A program made the position numbers and the translations under genes. DNA of 64,000 nt from Actinomadura pelletieri DSM 43383 (GTDB taxonomy: Bacteria > Actinomycetota > Actinomycetes > Streptosporangiales > Streptosporangiaceae). Each line of letters begins with the position of its first letter. Position 1 is the first letter of the stretch. The notes under the pieces are model-generated. The model worked only from the letters and a program-made list of their open reading frames with translations. It did not search any database and had not been told where the DNA came from. Where the stretch lies: positions 496,001 through 560,000 of the forward strand of contig NZ_RBWU01000001.1 in the NCBI RefSeq assembly GCF_003634705.1, read 5' to 3'. This document shows positions 9,579-16,836 of this stretch, piece by piece.

Positions 9579-10412
9579 ATGGAGTTGGTCCACTCGGGCA
9601 AGGTCAGGGACGTCTACGCGGACGGGGACGATCTGATCCTCGTCGCGTCCGACCGGGTGAGCGTGTACGACGTCGTCCTGCCCACCCAGATTCCCGACAA
9701 GGGGAAGATCCTCACGCAGCTGTCCCTCTGGTGGTTCGAGCAACTGGCCGACATCGTCCCGAACCACATCATCTCCGCGACGGACGTCCCGGCCGAGTGG
9801 ACGGGCCGCGCCGTCCGCTGCCGCCGCCTCACCATGCTTCCCGTCGAGTGGATCGCCCGCGGCTACCTGGCCGGGCTCGGCCTCAAGGAGTACGAGAAGG
9901 GCGGCTCCGTCTCCGGCGTCCCCCTGCCGGACGGCCTGGTCGAGGGCTCCCGCCTCCCCGAGCCGATCTTCACCCCCACCACCAAGGCCACCGAGGGCCA
10001 CGACGAGTTCATCACCTATGACGACGTCGTCCAGGAGATCGGCGAGGACACCGCCGCCCACCTGAAGCACATCACCCTGGAGATCTACAAGCGCGGCGCG
10101 TCCCTGGCGGCCGAACGGGGCATCATCATCGCCGACACGAAACTGGAGTTCGGCCGCGCCGCCGACGGCACCCTCACCTTGGGCGACGAGGTCTTGACGC
10201 CCGACTCGTCCCGCTTCTGGCCCGCCGACCAGTGGCGCCCGGGCGGCCCCCAGCACTCGCTCGACAAGCAGTACGTCCGCGACTGGAGCAGCACCCTCGA
10301 CTGGGACCGCACCCCACCCGGCCCCGCCATCCCCCAAGAGGTAGTCGACGCCACCCGCGCCCGCTACATAGACGTCTACGAACGCCTAACCGGCACCCCC
10401 TGGTCCTCCTAA
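9579..10412 (+). CDS. purC: Phosphoribosylaminoimidazole-succinocarboxamide synthase (SAICAR synthase)
   Basis: A 277-residue cytosolic enzyme of de novo purine synthesis. It joins CAIR and aspartate with ATP to make SAICAR. Family signatures include SGKVRDVY at the N-terminus, the ATP-binding region, IADTKLEFG and DEVLTPDSSRFW. The start at 9579 follows GAGGAG. A longer frame starting at 9567 adds only four residues before the ribosome site and is less likely. The other pur genes are not in this window. Its last 27 bases overlap the end of the convergent small gene. Confidence 0.96.
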   Translation: MELVHSGKVRDVYADGDDLILVASDRVSVYDVVLPTQIPDKGKILTQLSLWWFEQLADIVPNHIISATDVPAEWTGRAVRCRRLTMLPVEWIARGYLAGLGLKEYEKGGSVSGVPLPDGLVEGSRLPEPIFTPTTKATEGHDEFITYDDVVQEIGEDTAAHLKHITLEIYKRGASLAAERGIIIADTKLEFGRAADGTLTLGDEVLTPDSSRFWPADQWRPGGPQHSLDKQYVRDWSSTLDWDRTPPGPAIPQEVVDATRARYIDVYERLTGTPWSS

Positions 10413-10721
10413 CCCCTCCCCCCCAACAAGCCGCCGTAGCGCCCGCCGAACACTCCGCCCGCACGTCTCGCGCACCCGCTCCGGAAGCGCCCAACTCCCG
10501 TCCGGCCGACGACCACAGGGACAGGGACACCGCACAACGTACGGGAGCCCGAGCGCATCCTGGAGCTGTCCTGCGAGGTCGGCGGCGGTCCTGGCCTCGA
10601 CCAGCCGGTTCGGCAACAGCGCCCACAGCGACCCGCTGAATTCCCCGAACCAGATGCAGAGCCCAGGGAAGGAGCAGCGCAACTCCTCAAGCGCCCGGTC
10701 GATGTCGACGTCCACATGCAT
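10386..10721 (-). CDS. Actinobacterial hypothetical protein (111 aa), third gene of the ATPase operon
   Basis: The N-terminal half (LCIWFGEFSGSLWALLPNRLVEA) resembles small proteins that accompany XRE/DUF397 loci in actinomycetes, which share a tryptophan-rich GE-x-SG-x-WAL core. The C-terminal half is Arg/Gly-rich and overlaps the end of purC on the other strand, so the true end may be a relaxed tail. It starts 6 bp after the preceding gene's stop and is presumably cotranscribed with it. The function is unknown. Confidence 0.55.
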   Translation of the reverse strand: MHVDVDIDRALEELRCSFPGLCIWFGEFSGSLWALLPNRLVEARTAADLAGQLQDALGLPYVVRCPCPCGRRPDGSWALPERVRETCGRSVRRALRRLVGGEGLGGPGGAG

Positions 10722-10727
10722 GGCGGT

Positions 10728-11087
10728 CTACCAGGTCGCCGGGAACATGCGGTGCTTGAGGAGCGCGTCCACCTGTTCGGTGGCGTGCCTGGTGTCGCCG
10801 CAGAGCGAGAGGTAGCCGCACCGGCCCCGCCCGGCCTCGTAGTACCCCCAGGTGCCGCCGGACGTGGCCCGAACGTTCACCGCGACCTTGACGAGGTCGT
10901 CCGGGCCACACGCGAAGACCCACAACATCGGCGGATACGACGGCAGCTCGTCGGCCTGGTAAAGCTTCAAGCACCGATACCCCTTGGACGTGACGGCCGA
11001 GGCCAACACATCGAGGTACCGGATCGCCGTGGCCCGCCCCACCCGGGTACGCCACCCCAGCACGAACCGCTCAGCCCGCGGGTTCAT
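10728..11087 (-). CDS. Actinobacterial hypothetical protein (119 aa), second gene of the ATPase operon
   Basis: The ATG at 11087 overlaps the ATPase stop (ATGA), so translation is coupled. The protein has an aromatic-rich core (LPSYPPMLWVFA, GTWGYYEAGRG) and no membrane segment. Similar proteins lie beside RsbW-like ATPases and XRE regulators in many actinomycete genomes. No enzyme motif is visible. A regulatory or adaptor role is inferred only from context. Confidence 0.6.
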   Translation of the reverse strand: MNPRAERFVLGWRTRVGRATAIRYLDVLASAVTSKGYRCLKLYQADELPSYPPMLWVFACGPDDLVKVAVNVRATSGGTWGYYEAGRGRCGYLSLCGDTRHATEQVDALLKHRMFPATW

Positions 11088-11482
11088 CGGGCGCACCGTG
11101 CCCACACGACCTTCCCCTCCTCGTTGAGCGGCCGGACGCCCCAGTCATGGACGAGCTGCACCACCAACAGCAGCCCCCGCCCACTGACGGCGCCGTGGTC
11201 CTCTTCCCGGACGACGGGCAGGGCGGCCCCCTCGTCCCAGACCTCGATAACGGCCAGATCGTCGCGCTCGTCCGGAAAAACCCGGACAACGATGTGCCCG
11301 AATCCGACGTGCTTGTGCGAATTTGTAACCAGCTCCGTAACCACGAGCCGCCCGACATAGTCATCGGCGAACCCGATCTCCCGGAACCTTTCCGCGAGAT
11401 ACCGCCGCGCCATCCCCGCAGCCTGGGCCGTAGCCCCCAGAACCAACGCCGGCATCTCCGGCGCAAGAGCCCCAACCACCAT
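11084..11482 (-). CDS. RsbW-like ATP-binding protein (anti-sigma-type HATPase)
   Basis: A 132-residue stand-alone GHKL ATPase of the serine-kinase/anti-sigma type. The N box VVTELVTNSHKH and the G box GRGLLLVVQLV are clear. Such proteins bind sigma factors or anti-anti-sigma proteins, and dozens occur in each Streptomyces-type genome. The ATG at 11482 was preferred over GTG at 11488 because GGAGG then sits 7-8 bases upstream. It leads a three-gene operon divergent from the XRE/DUF397 unit; this pairing is common, and a shared regulatory circuit is likely but unproven. Confidence 0.85.
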   Translation of the reverse strand: MVVGALAPEMPALVLGATAQAAGMARRYLAERFREIGFADDYVGRLVVTELVTNSHKHVGFGHIVVRVFPDERDDLAVIEVWDEGAALPVVREEDHGAVSGRGLLLVVQLVHDWGVRPLNEEGKVVWARCAR

Positions 11483-11582
11483 CCCCACACCTCCGAACGT
11501 GTCCGTTGTCTGCTCGTAATTGATGCAGGCGACCCTTCGGAGAAGTCATCAAGCGCGAAAGAAAAAGAAAACCGACCATCGC

Positions 11583-11600
11583 CAACTTGAAGACAAGTTG
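11583..11600. promoter_or_regulatory. Inverted repeat, candidate operator of the XRE regulator
   Basis: CAACTTG-AAGA-CAAGTTG is a perfect 7-bp inverted repeat with a 4-bp spacer. It lies 25 bp upstream of the XRE start inside the divergent promoter region, and a half-site-like CCAGTTG follows. Binding by the XRE protein itself is the simplest reading (inference). Confidence 0.5.
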
Positions 11601-11625
11601 AGGCCAGTTGAGTCACCATGGCTGT

Positions 11626-12429
11626 ATGGCAGCCTCCCGACAGCAAGGCAAACGCAACGGCGCGTCCCCCATGCTGATCGCCTTTGGCAAGGCACTGCGC
11701 CGCTACCGCACCGCCACCGGACTCAGCCAAGAACGATTGGCAGCAAAACTGGGCGTAACAACCCAGTACGTGTCTCTCGTAGAGCTCGGGCGCACTCGCT
11801 GCACCTTCGAGTTCGCCACAGCGACAGATGGGGCGCTTGGGACTAATGGGGAGCTTCAGGAACTCTGGAGAGACCTCGTCATGGACGCGGCCTACCCAAC
11901 ATGGTTCGACTGGCCTACCGTCGAGTCGGAGGCCTCGGAACTCACGGAGTACAGCCTCACCGTCGTCCCTGGCCTCCTACAGACACCCGCATACGCGAAC
12001 GCGATCCTGCATGGGGACAAGGAGGCCGTGGATGCTCGTCTCAAGCGTCAAGAGATTCTCCGTAGGGAAAAGCCTCCAGCGTTGACCGTCTTGCTGGACG
12101 AGGCGGTCCTGTACCGCGAAACCGGCACCAAGGAGATCATGCGAGAGCAGCTCGAATACCTGATTAGCATGGCTGGCCCCAACCTCACCATCCAGATCGT
12201 GCCCAACCGTGGCGAGCATGCGGGCAACTCTGGCGCGTTCGTCGTGGCCACCCTCCAAGATCGTTCAGAAGTGGCTTACGTCGAGAGCGGGTATCGTGGA
12301 CTCACCTTGAGCGAGCCGGATGCCCTAGCTACGATCGCAAAAACCCTCCGCGAGCTTCGCAGCCTGGCCCTGCCGATGGCAGCGAGCATCGAACTGATCC
12401 GTAGAACGGTGGAAGAAAGATGGACCTGA
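11626..12429 (+). CDS. XRE-family regulator with DUF5753 domain (WhiJ-like)
   Basis: A 267-residue protein. An N-terminal helix-turn-helix (about residues 12-65; LSQERLAAKLGVTTQYVSLVE) is followed by a DUF5753 C-terminal domain containing VPGLLQTPAYA. This is the architecture of WhiJ-type regulators, which act with small DUF397 proteins to control development or antibiotic production in Streptomyces. The ATG at 11626 is one of three close candidates (TTG 11608 adds six residues), and no strong ribosome site marks either. It overlaps the first DUF397 gene by 10 bp, so the pair is coupled. Base composition here is visibly less GC-rich than in neighbouring housekeeping genes. Confidence 0.88.
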   Translation: MAASRQQGKRNGASPMLIAFGKALRRYRTATGLSQERLAAKLGVTTQYVSLVELGRTRCTFEFATATDGALGTNGELQELWRDLVMDAAYPTWFDWPTVESEASELTEYSLTVVPGLLQTPAYANAILHGDKEAVDARLKRQEILRREKPPALTVLLDEAVLYRETGTKEIMREQLEYLISMAGPNLTIQIVPNRGEHAGNSGAFVVATLQDRSEVAYVESGYRGLTLSEPDALATIAKTLRELRSLALPMAASIELIRRTVEERWT

Positions 12430-12605
12430 ATCAGGTCGTATGGCGCAAGGCAAGCCGCAGCACCTCCAACGGAGGCAACTGTGTTGAGATCACGAGCGTT
12501 CCTGGAACCATCGCCATCCGCGACAGCAAGAACCCCAACGGCCCCCGGCTCACCATCAACCACAACGACTTCCACCACCTCATCAGAATCATCAAGAGCA
12601 CCTAG
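12420..12605 (+). CDS. DUF397 protein, copy 1 of 5
   Basis: A 61-residue DUF397 protein. Family features are WRKASRSTSNGGNCVE near the start, a central SVPGTIAIRDSKNP strand pair and a C-terminal HNDFHHLI helix. DUF397 proteins are partners of the XRE/DUF5753 regulators. The ATG lies inside the end of the regulator gene, preceded by GGTGGA at 12409-12414. This is the canonical partner position; the four following copies are extra. Confidence 0.85.
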   Translation: MDLNQVVWRKASRSTSNGGNCVEITSVPGTIAIRDSKNPNGPRLTINHNDFHHLIRIIKST

Positions 12606-12634
12606 CAGGACGATCCGCAGAGACGGTGGACGAG

Positions 12635-12829
12635 ATGGACCTGAGCAAAGCCGTGTGGCGCAAGGCCAGTCGCAGCACGTCCAACGGCGGTGACTGCATT
12701 GAAGTCGCCAGCGTCCCGCGGACCATAGCAATTCGGGACAGCAAGGACCCCGAGGGTCCCAGCATCATCATCAACCACAACGACTTCCGCCACCTCACTG
12801 TGATCTTAAAAAAACCTCTAGCGCAATGA
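12635..12829 (+). CDS. DUF397 protein, copy 2 of 5
   Basis: A 64-residue DUF397 protein nearly matching copy 1 in WRKASRSTSNGGDCIE and INHNDFRHL, but with a changed middle (VPRTIAIRDSKDPEGPSI). The ATG at 12635 follows GGTGGA by 4 bases, as in the other copies; a GTG at 12626 would add three residues. It lies 30 bp after copy 1 on the same transcript. Confidence 0.8.
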   Translation: MDLSKAVWRKASRSTSNGGDCIEVASVPRTIAIRDSKDPEGPSIIINHNDFRHLTVILKKPLAQ

Positions 12830-12849
12830 CCCGCGGAAGAGTGGACGAG

Positions 12850-13035
12850 ATGGATCTGAGCAGTGTGACGTGGCGTAAGGCGCGCAAGACCACAGAGAAC
12901 GGCGGCAACTGCGTAGAGATCGCGAGCGTCTCCGGGACGATCGCCATCCGCGACAGCAAGAATCCCGACGGCCCCCGGCTCACCATCAACCACAACGACT
13001 TCCGTCGCCTCATTAAGACAATCAAAAACGCTTAG
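12850..13035 (+). CDS. DUF397 protein, copy 3 of 5
   Basis: A 61-residue DUF397 protein. It keeps the family core (WRKARKTTENGGNCVE, RDSKNPDGPRLTINHNDF) with a diverged N-terminal helix. The ATG at 12850 was chosen by analogy with its siblings; an upstream ATG at 12826 overlaps the stop of copy 2 and could couple translation. It is the copy closest to copy 1 in the C-terminal half. Confidence 0.8.
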   Translation: MDLSSVTWRKARKTTENGGNCVEIASVSGTIAIRDSKNPDGPRLTINHNDFRRLIKTIKNA

Positions 13036-13050
13036 CGGACGGTGGACACG

Positions 13051-13236
13051 ATGGACTCGAGCCACGCCACATGGCGCAAGGCCAGCCGCAGCACCTCCAA
13101 TGGAGGCGAATGCATCGAAGTCGCCAGCATCCCTGGAGTCGTAGCGCTTCGAGACAGCAAGAATCCCGACGGCCCCAAAGTTGTGGTCAAGCGTAACCAC
13201 TTCCGGCACCTCATCAACGCCCTCAAGAAACTCTAA
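13051..13236 (+). CDS. DUF397 protein, copy 4 of 5
   Basis: A 61-residue DUF397 protein with WRKASRSTSNGGECIE as in copies 1 and 2. The second half diverges (IPGVVALRDSKNP, then VVVKRNHFRHLI), which changes its charge from acidic to basic near the C-terminus. The ATG at 13051 follows GGTGGA by 4 bases; a GTG at 13042 is the alternative start. Confidence 0.8.
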   Translation: MDSSHATWRKASRSTSNGGECIEVASIPGVVALRDSKNPDGPKVVVKRNHFRHLINALKKL

Positions 13237-13274
13237 CTCGGAAGCCCGCACCGCAGAACGGCAATGAGACGGTC

Positions 13275-13454
13275 GTGAGCAACACAGTGTGGCGCAAGGC
13301 GACGAAGAGCGGGGAAAACGGTGGCGCCTGCGTAGAGGTCGCCAACACTCCTCAAGCCATAGCCTTCCGTGACAGCAAGGATCCCAACGGCCCCGAACTC
13401 GTCATCGAACGCAAGGACTTCCAATGCCTCATTGAGGTACTCAAGGACGTCTGA
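13275..13454 (+). CDS. DUF397 protein, copy 5 of 5
   Basis: A 59-codon frame from GTG 13275 to TGA 13452-13454. The product opens MSNTVWRKATKSGENGGACVE and continues with AIAFRDSKDPNGPEL and KDFQCLIEVL, so all DUF397 landmarks are present. It is the most diverged copy. It lies 38 bp after copy 4, and no obvious terminator separates it from the convergent phosphotransferase gene. Confidence 0.75.
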   Translation: MSNTVWRKATKSGENGGACVEVANTPQAIAFRDSKDPNGPELVIERKDFQCLIEVLKDV

Positions 13455-13523
13455 CCACGAAGCGCGTGCAGAGAAGTGGCGGGCAGACAGGCCGTCCCAC
13501 AGAGCCGACTCGCCCTTGAGCGA

Positions 13524-14420
13524 TTACCGACTTGGGTCGTTTTCCGCCTCAGCGGAGAGGGTGTAGTCGGCTAGGCCGTCTGTGAGTTCTTCTTTGTCGC
13601 CGTCGCGGAGTGCGTAGAGGGCTTGCTGTAGGGCAAATGTGCCGCGGATTGCGGTGATGCGGGTCCTGAGTTCGTGGTCTGACGAGTTGCCCAATGCGAG
13701 CACCCGCTCCAGCAACTCAGCACCGTAACTGGCGCCGATGGCTGCGAAGTCCTCGGCCGGGTCGCTGAGTGTGACGTCGTCCCAGTCGAGGACCCCGGAG
13801 AGCTGCGGTAGGCCATCCTTCCACTCCCATAGGACGTTCTCGGCGCCGAGATCGCCATGCACCACCGCTTGGGTGAGGTGGGGAAGGGTGTCGAGTGCTG
13901 TTAGTTCCCGCTCGGCCCGTAGGCGCCCGCTGTCGGACATGAGCGGGAACAACTCCGCGCGCACGTTCTCCGCGAACCGCCGCCACTCGCCTTGTGGGGC
14001 CGGAGGGATAACTGCCGGTGCCGTCTTGTCGGTACCGGCACGGGCCAGACCGGACAGCAGCGCGGCATACTGCGCCGCCACAGAGTCGGCTACTTGGGGA
14101 TTGTCGAGTGCGTCGGGCTCCAGCGGCTGCCCAGGAATGCGGCTGAGGAGCAAGTACGTTGGCTCTTCGTCACCGTGAGCGCCGCCCAGGAGCAGCGGCT
14201 CAGGTGTGTGGATGCCGAGGTCAAGGCTGGCAAGTGAGTGCAGCGTGGCCGCCCGCTCGGGTAGCCGGATCGCTGCTGCCCGGGTACGCGGGAAGCACAC
14301 GACGCGGTCAGAGCCAACGACCACGGTGTGGAACTGCCCCTCACGTACTGCGAGGTCGTCTGGACTGTCGTTGGGCAGAAGACTGCTCAGCAGTGTGCGA
14401 TGAGTCGTACGGACGCTCAC
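13524..14420 (-). CDS. Aminoglycoside phosphotransferase (APH)-family kinase
   Basis: A 298-residue kinase-fold protein. The catalytic loop VVHGDLGAENVLW and the metal-binding VLDWDDVTLSDPAED identify the APH/choline kinase family. Members phosphorylate aminoglycosides, other antibiotics or small metabolites, and the substrate cannot be read from sequence. The start is GTG at 14420. It is divergent from the peptide/methyltransferase pair, with about 190 bp of promoter region between them. It could protect against a local product, but no direct link is visible. Confidence 0.8.
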   Translation of the reverse strand: MSVRTTHRTLLSSLLPNDSPDDLAVREGQFHTVVVGSDRVVCFPRTRAAAIRLPERAATLHSLASLDLGIHTPEPLLLGGAHGDEEPTYLLLSRIPGQPLEPDALDNPQVADSVAAQYAALLSGLARAGTDKTAPAVIPPAPQGEWRRFAENVRAELFPLMSDSGRLRAERELTALDTLPHLTQAVVHGDLGAENVLWEWKDGLPQLSGVLDWDDVTLSDPAEDFAAIGASYGAELLERVLALGNSSDHELRTRITAIRGTFALQQALYALRDGDKEELTDGLADYTLSAEAENDPSR

Positions 14421-14522
14421 GATTTTGACCTCTGGATCTTTGACGGTGCGGGTCCATCCAACCGCTGCTACTAAACCCCGGCAAACCTATTCTCCGTAGT
14501 ACTAGGTGGACGTACTCCTACT

Positions 14523-14543
14523 ATCGCCAACCACTTTGGCGAT
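14523..14543. promoter_or_regulatory. Inverted repeat upstream of the peptide gene
   Basis: ATCGCCAA-CCACT-TTGGCGAT is a perfect 8-bp inverted repeat with a 5-bp spacer, about 95 bp upstream of the peptide start and in the divergent promoter region with the phosphotransferase gene. It could be an operator or a transcript hairpin; no family consensus is recognised. Confidence 0.4.
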
Positions 14544-14638
14544 CACAGTCCGTCACTGGTTCATAACTCTTGCCATTCGGTCACCCTGGTGATGGGTTAC
14601 CTTTCCAGATGAAGTCCACAACAGAGGGGTGTACCGCG

Positions 14639-14740
14639 GTGGGGAAGCATGACGATAAAAGGGACGGCGATGCTCACAGGCCCGACAAGCCGATTCCTCC
14701 GCCTGAGAAGGACGAGAAGGGCAAGGGCAAAGGTAAGTGA
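14639..14740 (+). CDS. Candidate imiditide-like RiPP precursor peptide (33 aa)
   Basis: A very short, highly charged peptide gene directly upstream of, and overlapping (GTGA), a RiPP-type isoaspartyl methyltransferase gene. From GTG 14639, GAGGGG lies 9 bases upstream. The 33-residue product has 8 Lys, 2 Arg, 2 His, 6 Asp and 2 Glu, an Asp-Gly step (KRDGDAHR), a proline run and a (KG)n tail. It has no Ser, Thr or Cys, so lanthipeptide chemistry is excluded. An in-frame ATG at 14609 would give 43 residues including one Cys. Imiditide clusters consist of just such a charged linear peptide plus a PIMT homologue that methylates one Asp, which then closes to an aspartimide. Assignment here rests on gene layout and composition. 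Confidence 0.6.
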   Translation: MGKHDDKRDGDAHRPDKPIPPPEKDEKGKGKGK

Positions 14741-15891
14741 CCACCCCGACGGCGGACGAAGCGCGTAGGGCCGCGGCCAGGGTCGATCGGCTTGCCGACG
14801 CGCTTCAGGCCGTCGGGGATCTCACCGACCCACGGATACGCCGGGCCTTGCATGTGGTGCCGCGGCATTTGTTCGCGCCTGATCGGGGCTGGTGTGCGCC
14901 GGATGGGCCCGGGGAGCGCCAGGTGATCGACAAGCGTCGCGACTCGGAAGGCTGGTGGGAGGCCGTCTACTCTGATGCGTCCATTGTCACGCAGGTTGAC
15001 GATGGTCGCGGTGATCCCGCAGGTGGAGTCGGAGAGGCTACGTCGTCGTTGTCTGCTCCCGGTGCCGTCGTGGCCTTTCTGGAACTTCTCGACGTCCAGC
15101 CCGGTGACCGTATCCTTGAGATCGGTACCGGCACGGGATGGACGGCCGCGCTGCTGACCGCGCTCGGCGCCCATGTCACCACTGTGGAGGTCGATTCGAG
15201 TCTTGCAGAGCAGGCCGCCGCGCGACTGGAACGGCATGGGTATGGCGTGGAGGTTCTTGTTCAGGACGGTGCCATTGGCGCGCCCGGCCGTGATTCATTC
15301 GACGCCGTGCATGTCACCTGTGGGGTCACCAATCTTCCGTATGCCTGGGTGGAGCAGACCCGTCCCGGCGGTCGCATCGCCGCGCCGTGGATGCCGGAAT
15401 GGGGAGACGGCCACAAGCTCAACCTGACCGTCACCGGCGACGGCCTGGCTTCCGGTCGCCTAGTGGGCGGCGCCGACTACATGATGCTTCGAGCCCAGCG
15501 CGGCACCCTTCAGGTTGCCAGTGATACGAGCGATGCGCGGGAGACGGGCACGCAGATCGATCCGCGTCGGGTCGCCTATGACAGCTACGGCGCGGACGCT
15601 GCGATCGCGGGGCTTCTTCCCGATGTCGCGGGCGTCCCCAGGGACGGTGACCGGTTCGAGTTGATGTTGGCTGACGTGGCGGGGACCTCGTGGGCGTTGT
15701 GTCGTCGAATCGGCACCGGTGAGCACCAAGTGCTCCAAGCCGGTCCACGGGATTTGTGGGGCGAGGTCGCCGATGCCTACCAGCGGTGGGAAGGCTGGGG
15801 GCGTCCAGAGCGGGGCAGGTTCGGGTTGAGTGTCGGGTCCAGGGGGCAGGTCGTGTGGCTGGACGATCCCTCCAACGTTCTGCGGCGATGA
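14737..15891 (+). CDS. RiPP-type protein-L-isoaspartyl O-methyltransferase homologue
   Basis: A 384-residue protein. About residues 1-215 are a PIMT-like SAM methyltransferase with VYSDASIVTQ, a TSSLSAP segment and the SAM loop LEIGTGTGWTAALL. The remaining 170 residues are the C-terminal extension found in RiPP-associated PIMT homologues, ending with LWGEVADAY, RFGLSV and GQVVWLDDP. Housekeeping PIMTs are about 200-220 residues and lack this part. RiPP members methylate an Asp side chain of a peptide, leading to aspartimide. The GTG at 14737 overlaps the peptide stop. No lanthipeptide, lasso or graspetide enzyme is adjacent, so the peptide and methyltransferase appear to be a two-gene system. 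Confidence 0.85.
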   Translation: MTTPTADEARRAAARVDRLADALQAVGDLTDPRIRRALHVVPRHLFAPDRGWCAPDGPGERQVIDKRRDSEGWWEAVYSDASIVTQVDDGRGDPAGGVGEATSSLSAPGAVVAFLELLDVQPGDRILEIGTGTGWTAALLTALGAHVTTVEVDSSLAEQAAARLERHGYGVEVLVQDGAIGAPGRDSFDAVHVTCGVTNLPYAWVEQTRPGGRIAAPWMPEWGDGHKLNLTVTGDGLASGRLVGGADYMMLRAQRGTLQVASDTSDARETGTQIDPRRVAYDSYGADAAIAGLLPDVAGVPRDGDRFELMLADVAGTSWALCRRIGTGEHQVLQAGPRDLWGEVADAYQRWEGWGRPERGRFGLSVGSRGQVVWLDDPSNVLRR

Positions 15892-15957
15892 GTTTTCGGA
15901 CGCGTCCGGGTCAGCAGGTCGAGGGCTACTGGAGCCTCTGACTGGGAGGAAGCGAAC

Positions 15958-16827
15958 GTGGATGACGAGCGTCTGGTGCCGGTGAACGGTGTGGAACTGT
16001 GCGTCCAGACTATCGGGGAGCCGACCGCACCGCCTGTGTTGCTGATTGGCAACACGCTGCTGACCTGGCCGGACGAGGTGTGCGAGCGGCTGGCTCGGAC
16101 GCCGCGCCGGGTCGTCCGGTACGACCTGCGCGACACCGGCCGGTCCACCGTCGTCGACCCGGACAAGCCCGGCTACACCCTGCGCGATCTGGTCACCGAT
16201 GCGGCCGAGCTGCTGGCGGCGCTCGGGCTGCCCCGCGCGCACGTGGCGGGTTTCGGGGTCGGCGGGTGGATCGCGCAGTTGCTGGCACTCGACCACCCCG
16301 ACCGGGTGTCCGCGCTCACCCTGATCGCGACCCGGCCGACCGCGCCGGGCCCGGCGGACGCCGACCTTCCGGAGCATGATCCGGAGCTGATGAAGTTCAT
16401 CTTCACGGCGCCGCAGCCGGACTGGGCCGACCGCGCTTCGGTGGTGGCCGCCATGGCGGAGAGCGCGCGGCACATGGCCGGTCGGGCAGGGTTCGACGAG
16501 GCCGCGGCGCGGGAGCGGGCGGGCCGGATCTACGATCGTGCGGTGGTGCCGGACGGCGCGGACCCCGCGGCGGTGCACCGCTCGAACCAGATCGGGACCA
16601 CCTTCGCCGCGATGGACTCCGGTGACCGCTGGCGCGAGCGGCTGGGTGAGATCAGCGCCCCGACCGTGGTGATCCACGGCGAGGACGACCCGTTCTTCCC
16701 GATCGGCAACGGCGAGGCGCTGGCCCGGGAGATCCCCGGTGCCGAGCTGATCCGGTTGCCCGGCACGGGACAGGAGTTGCCGTCGCGAGTGTGGGACGAG
16801 GTCATCGCCGCCCTCGCCCGTCCCTGA
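15958..16827 (+). CDS. Alpha/beta hydrolase fold protein lacking catalytic Ser and His
   Basis: A 289-residue alpha/beta-hydrolase homologue. The fold is recognisable (LLIGNTLLTWPDE, VRYDLRDTGRS, VVIHGEDDPFFP). The nucleophile elbow, normally G-x-S-x-G, reads AGFGVGGW, so the serine is glycine. The usual catalytic His region (GxGH-x-LP) reads GTGQELP, so the histidine is glutamine. Only the acidic residue remains. It is therefore probably a pseudoenzyme or a cofactor-independent relative of another activity. The GTG at 15958 follows GGGAGGA. It lies 66 bp after the methyltransferase on the same strand and may share its transcript. Confidence 0.8.
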   Translation: MDDERLVPVNGVELCVQTIGEPTAPPVLLIGNTLLTWPDEVCERLARTPRRVVRYDLRDTGRSTVVDPDKPGYTLRDLVTDAAELLAALGLPRAHVAGFGVGGWIAQLLALDHPDRVSALTLIATRPTAPGPADADLPEHDPELMKFIFTAPQPDWADRASVVAAMAESARHMAGRAGFDEAAARERAGRIYDRAVVPDGADPAAVHRSNQIGTTFAAMDSGDRWRERLGEISAPTVVIHGEDDPFFPIGNGEALAREIPGAELIRLPGTGQELPSRVWDEVIAALARP

Positions 16828-16836
16828 GGCCCCACG

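Noticed and set aside
14639..15891. FxLD-type lanthipeptide or class-I lanthipeptide system
   Set aside because: The peptide has no FxLD motif and, in the 33-residue form, no Ser, Thr or Cys; no dehydratase or cyclase gene is near.
15958..16827. Functional epoxide hydrolase or esterase call for the alpha/beta hydrolase gene
   Set aside because: Both the nucleophile and the catalytic histidine positions are substituted, so a catalytic name would mislead.
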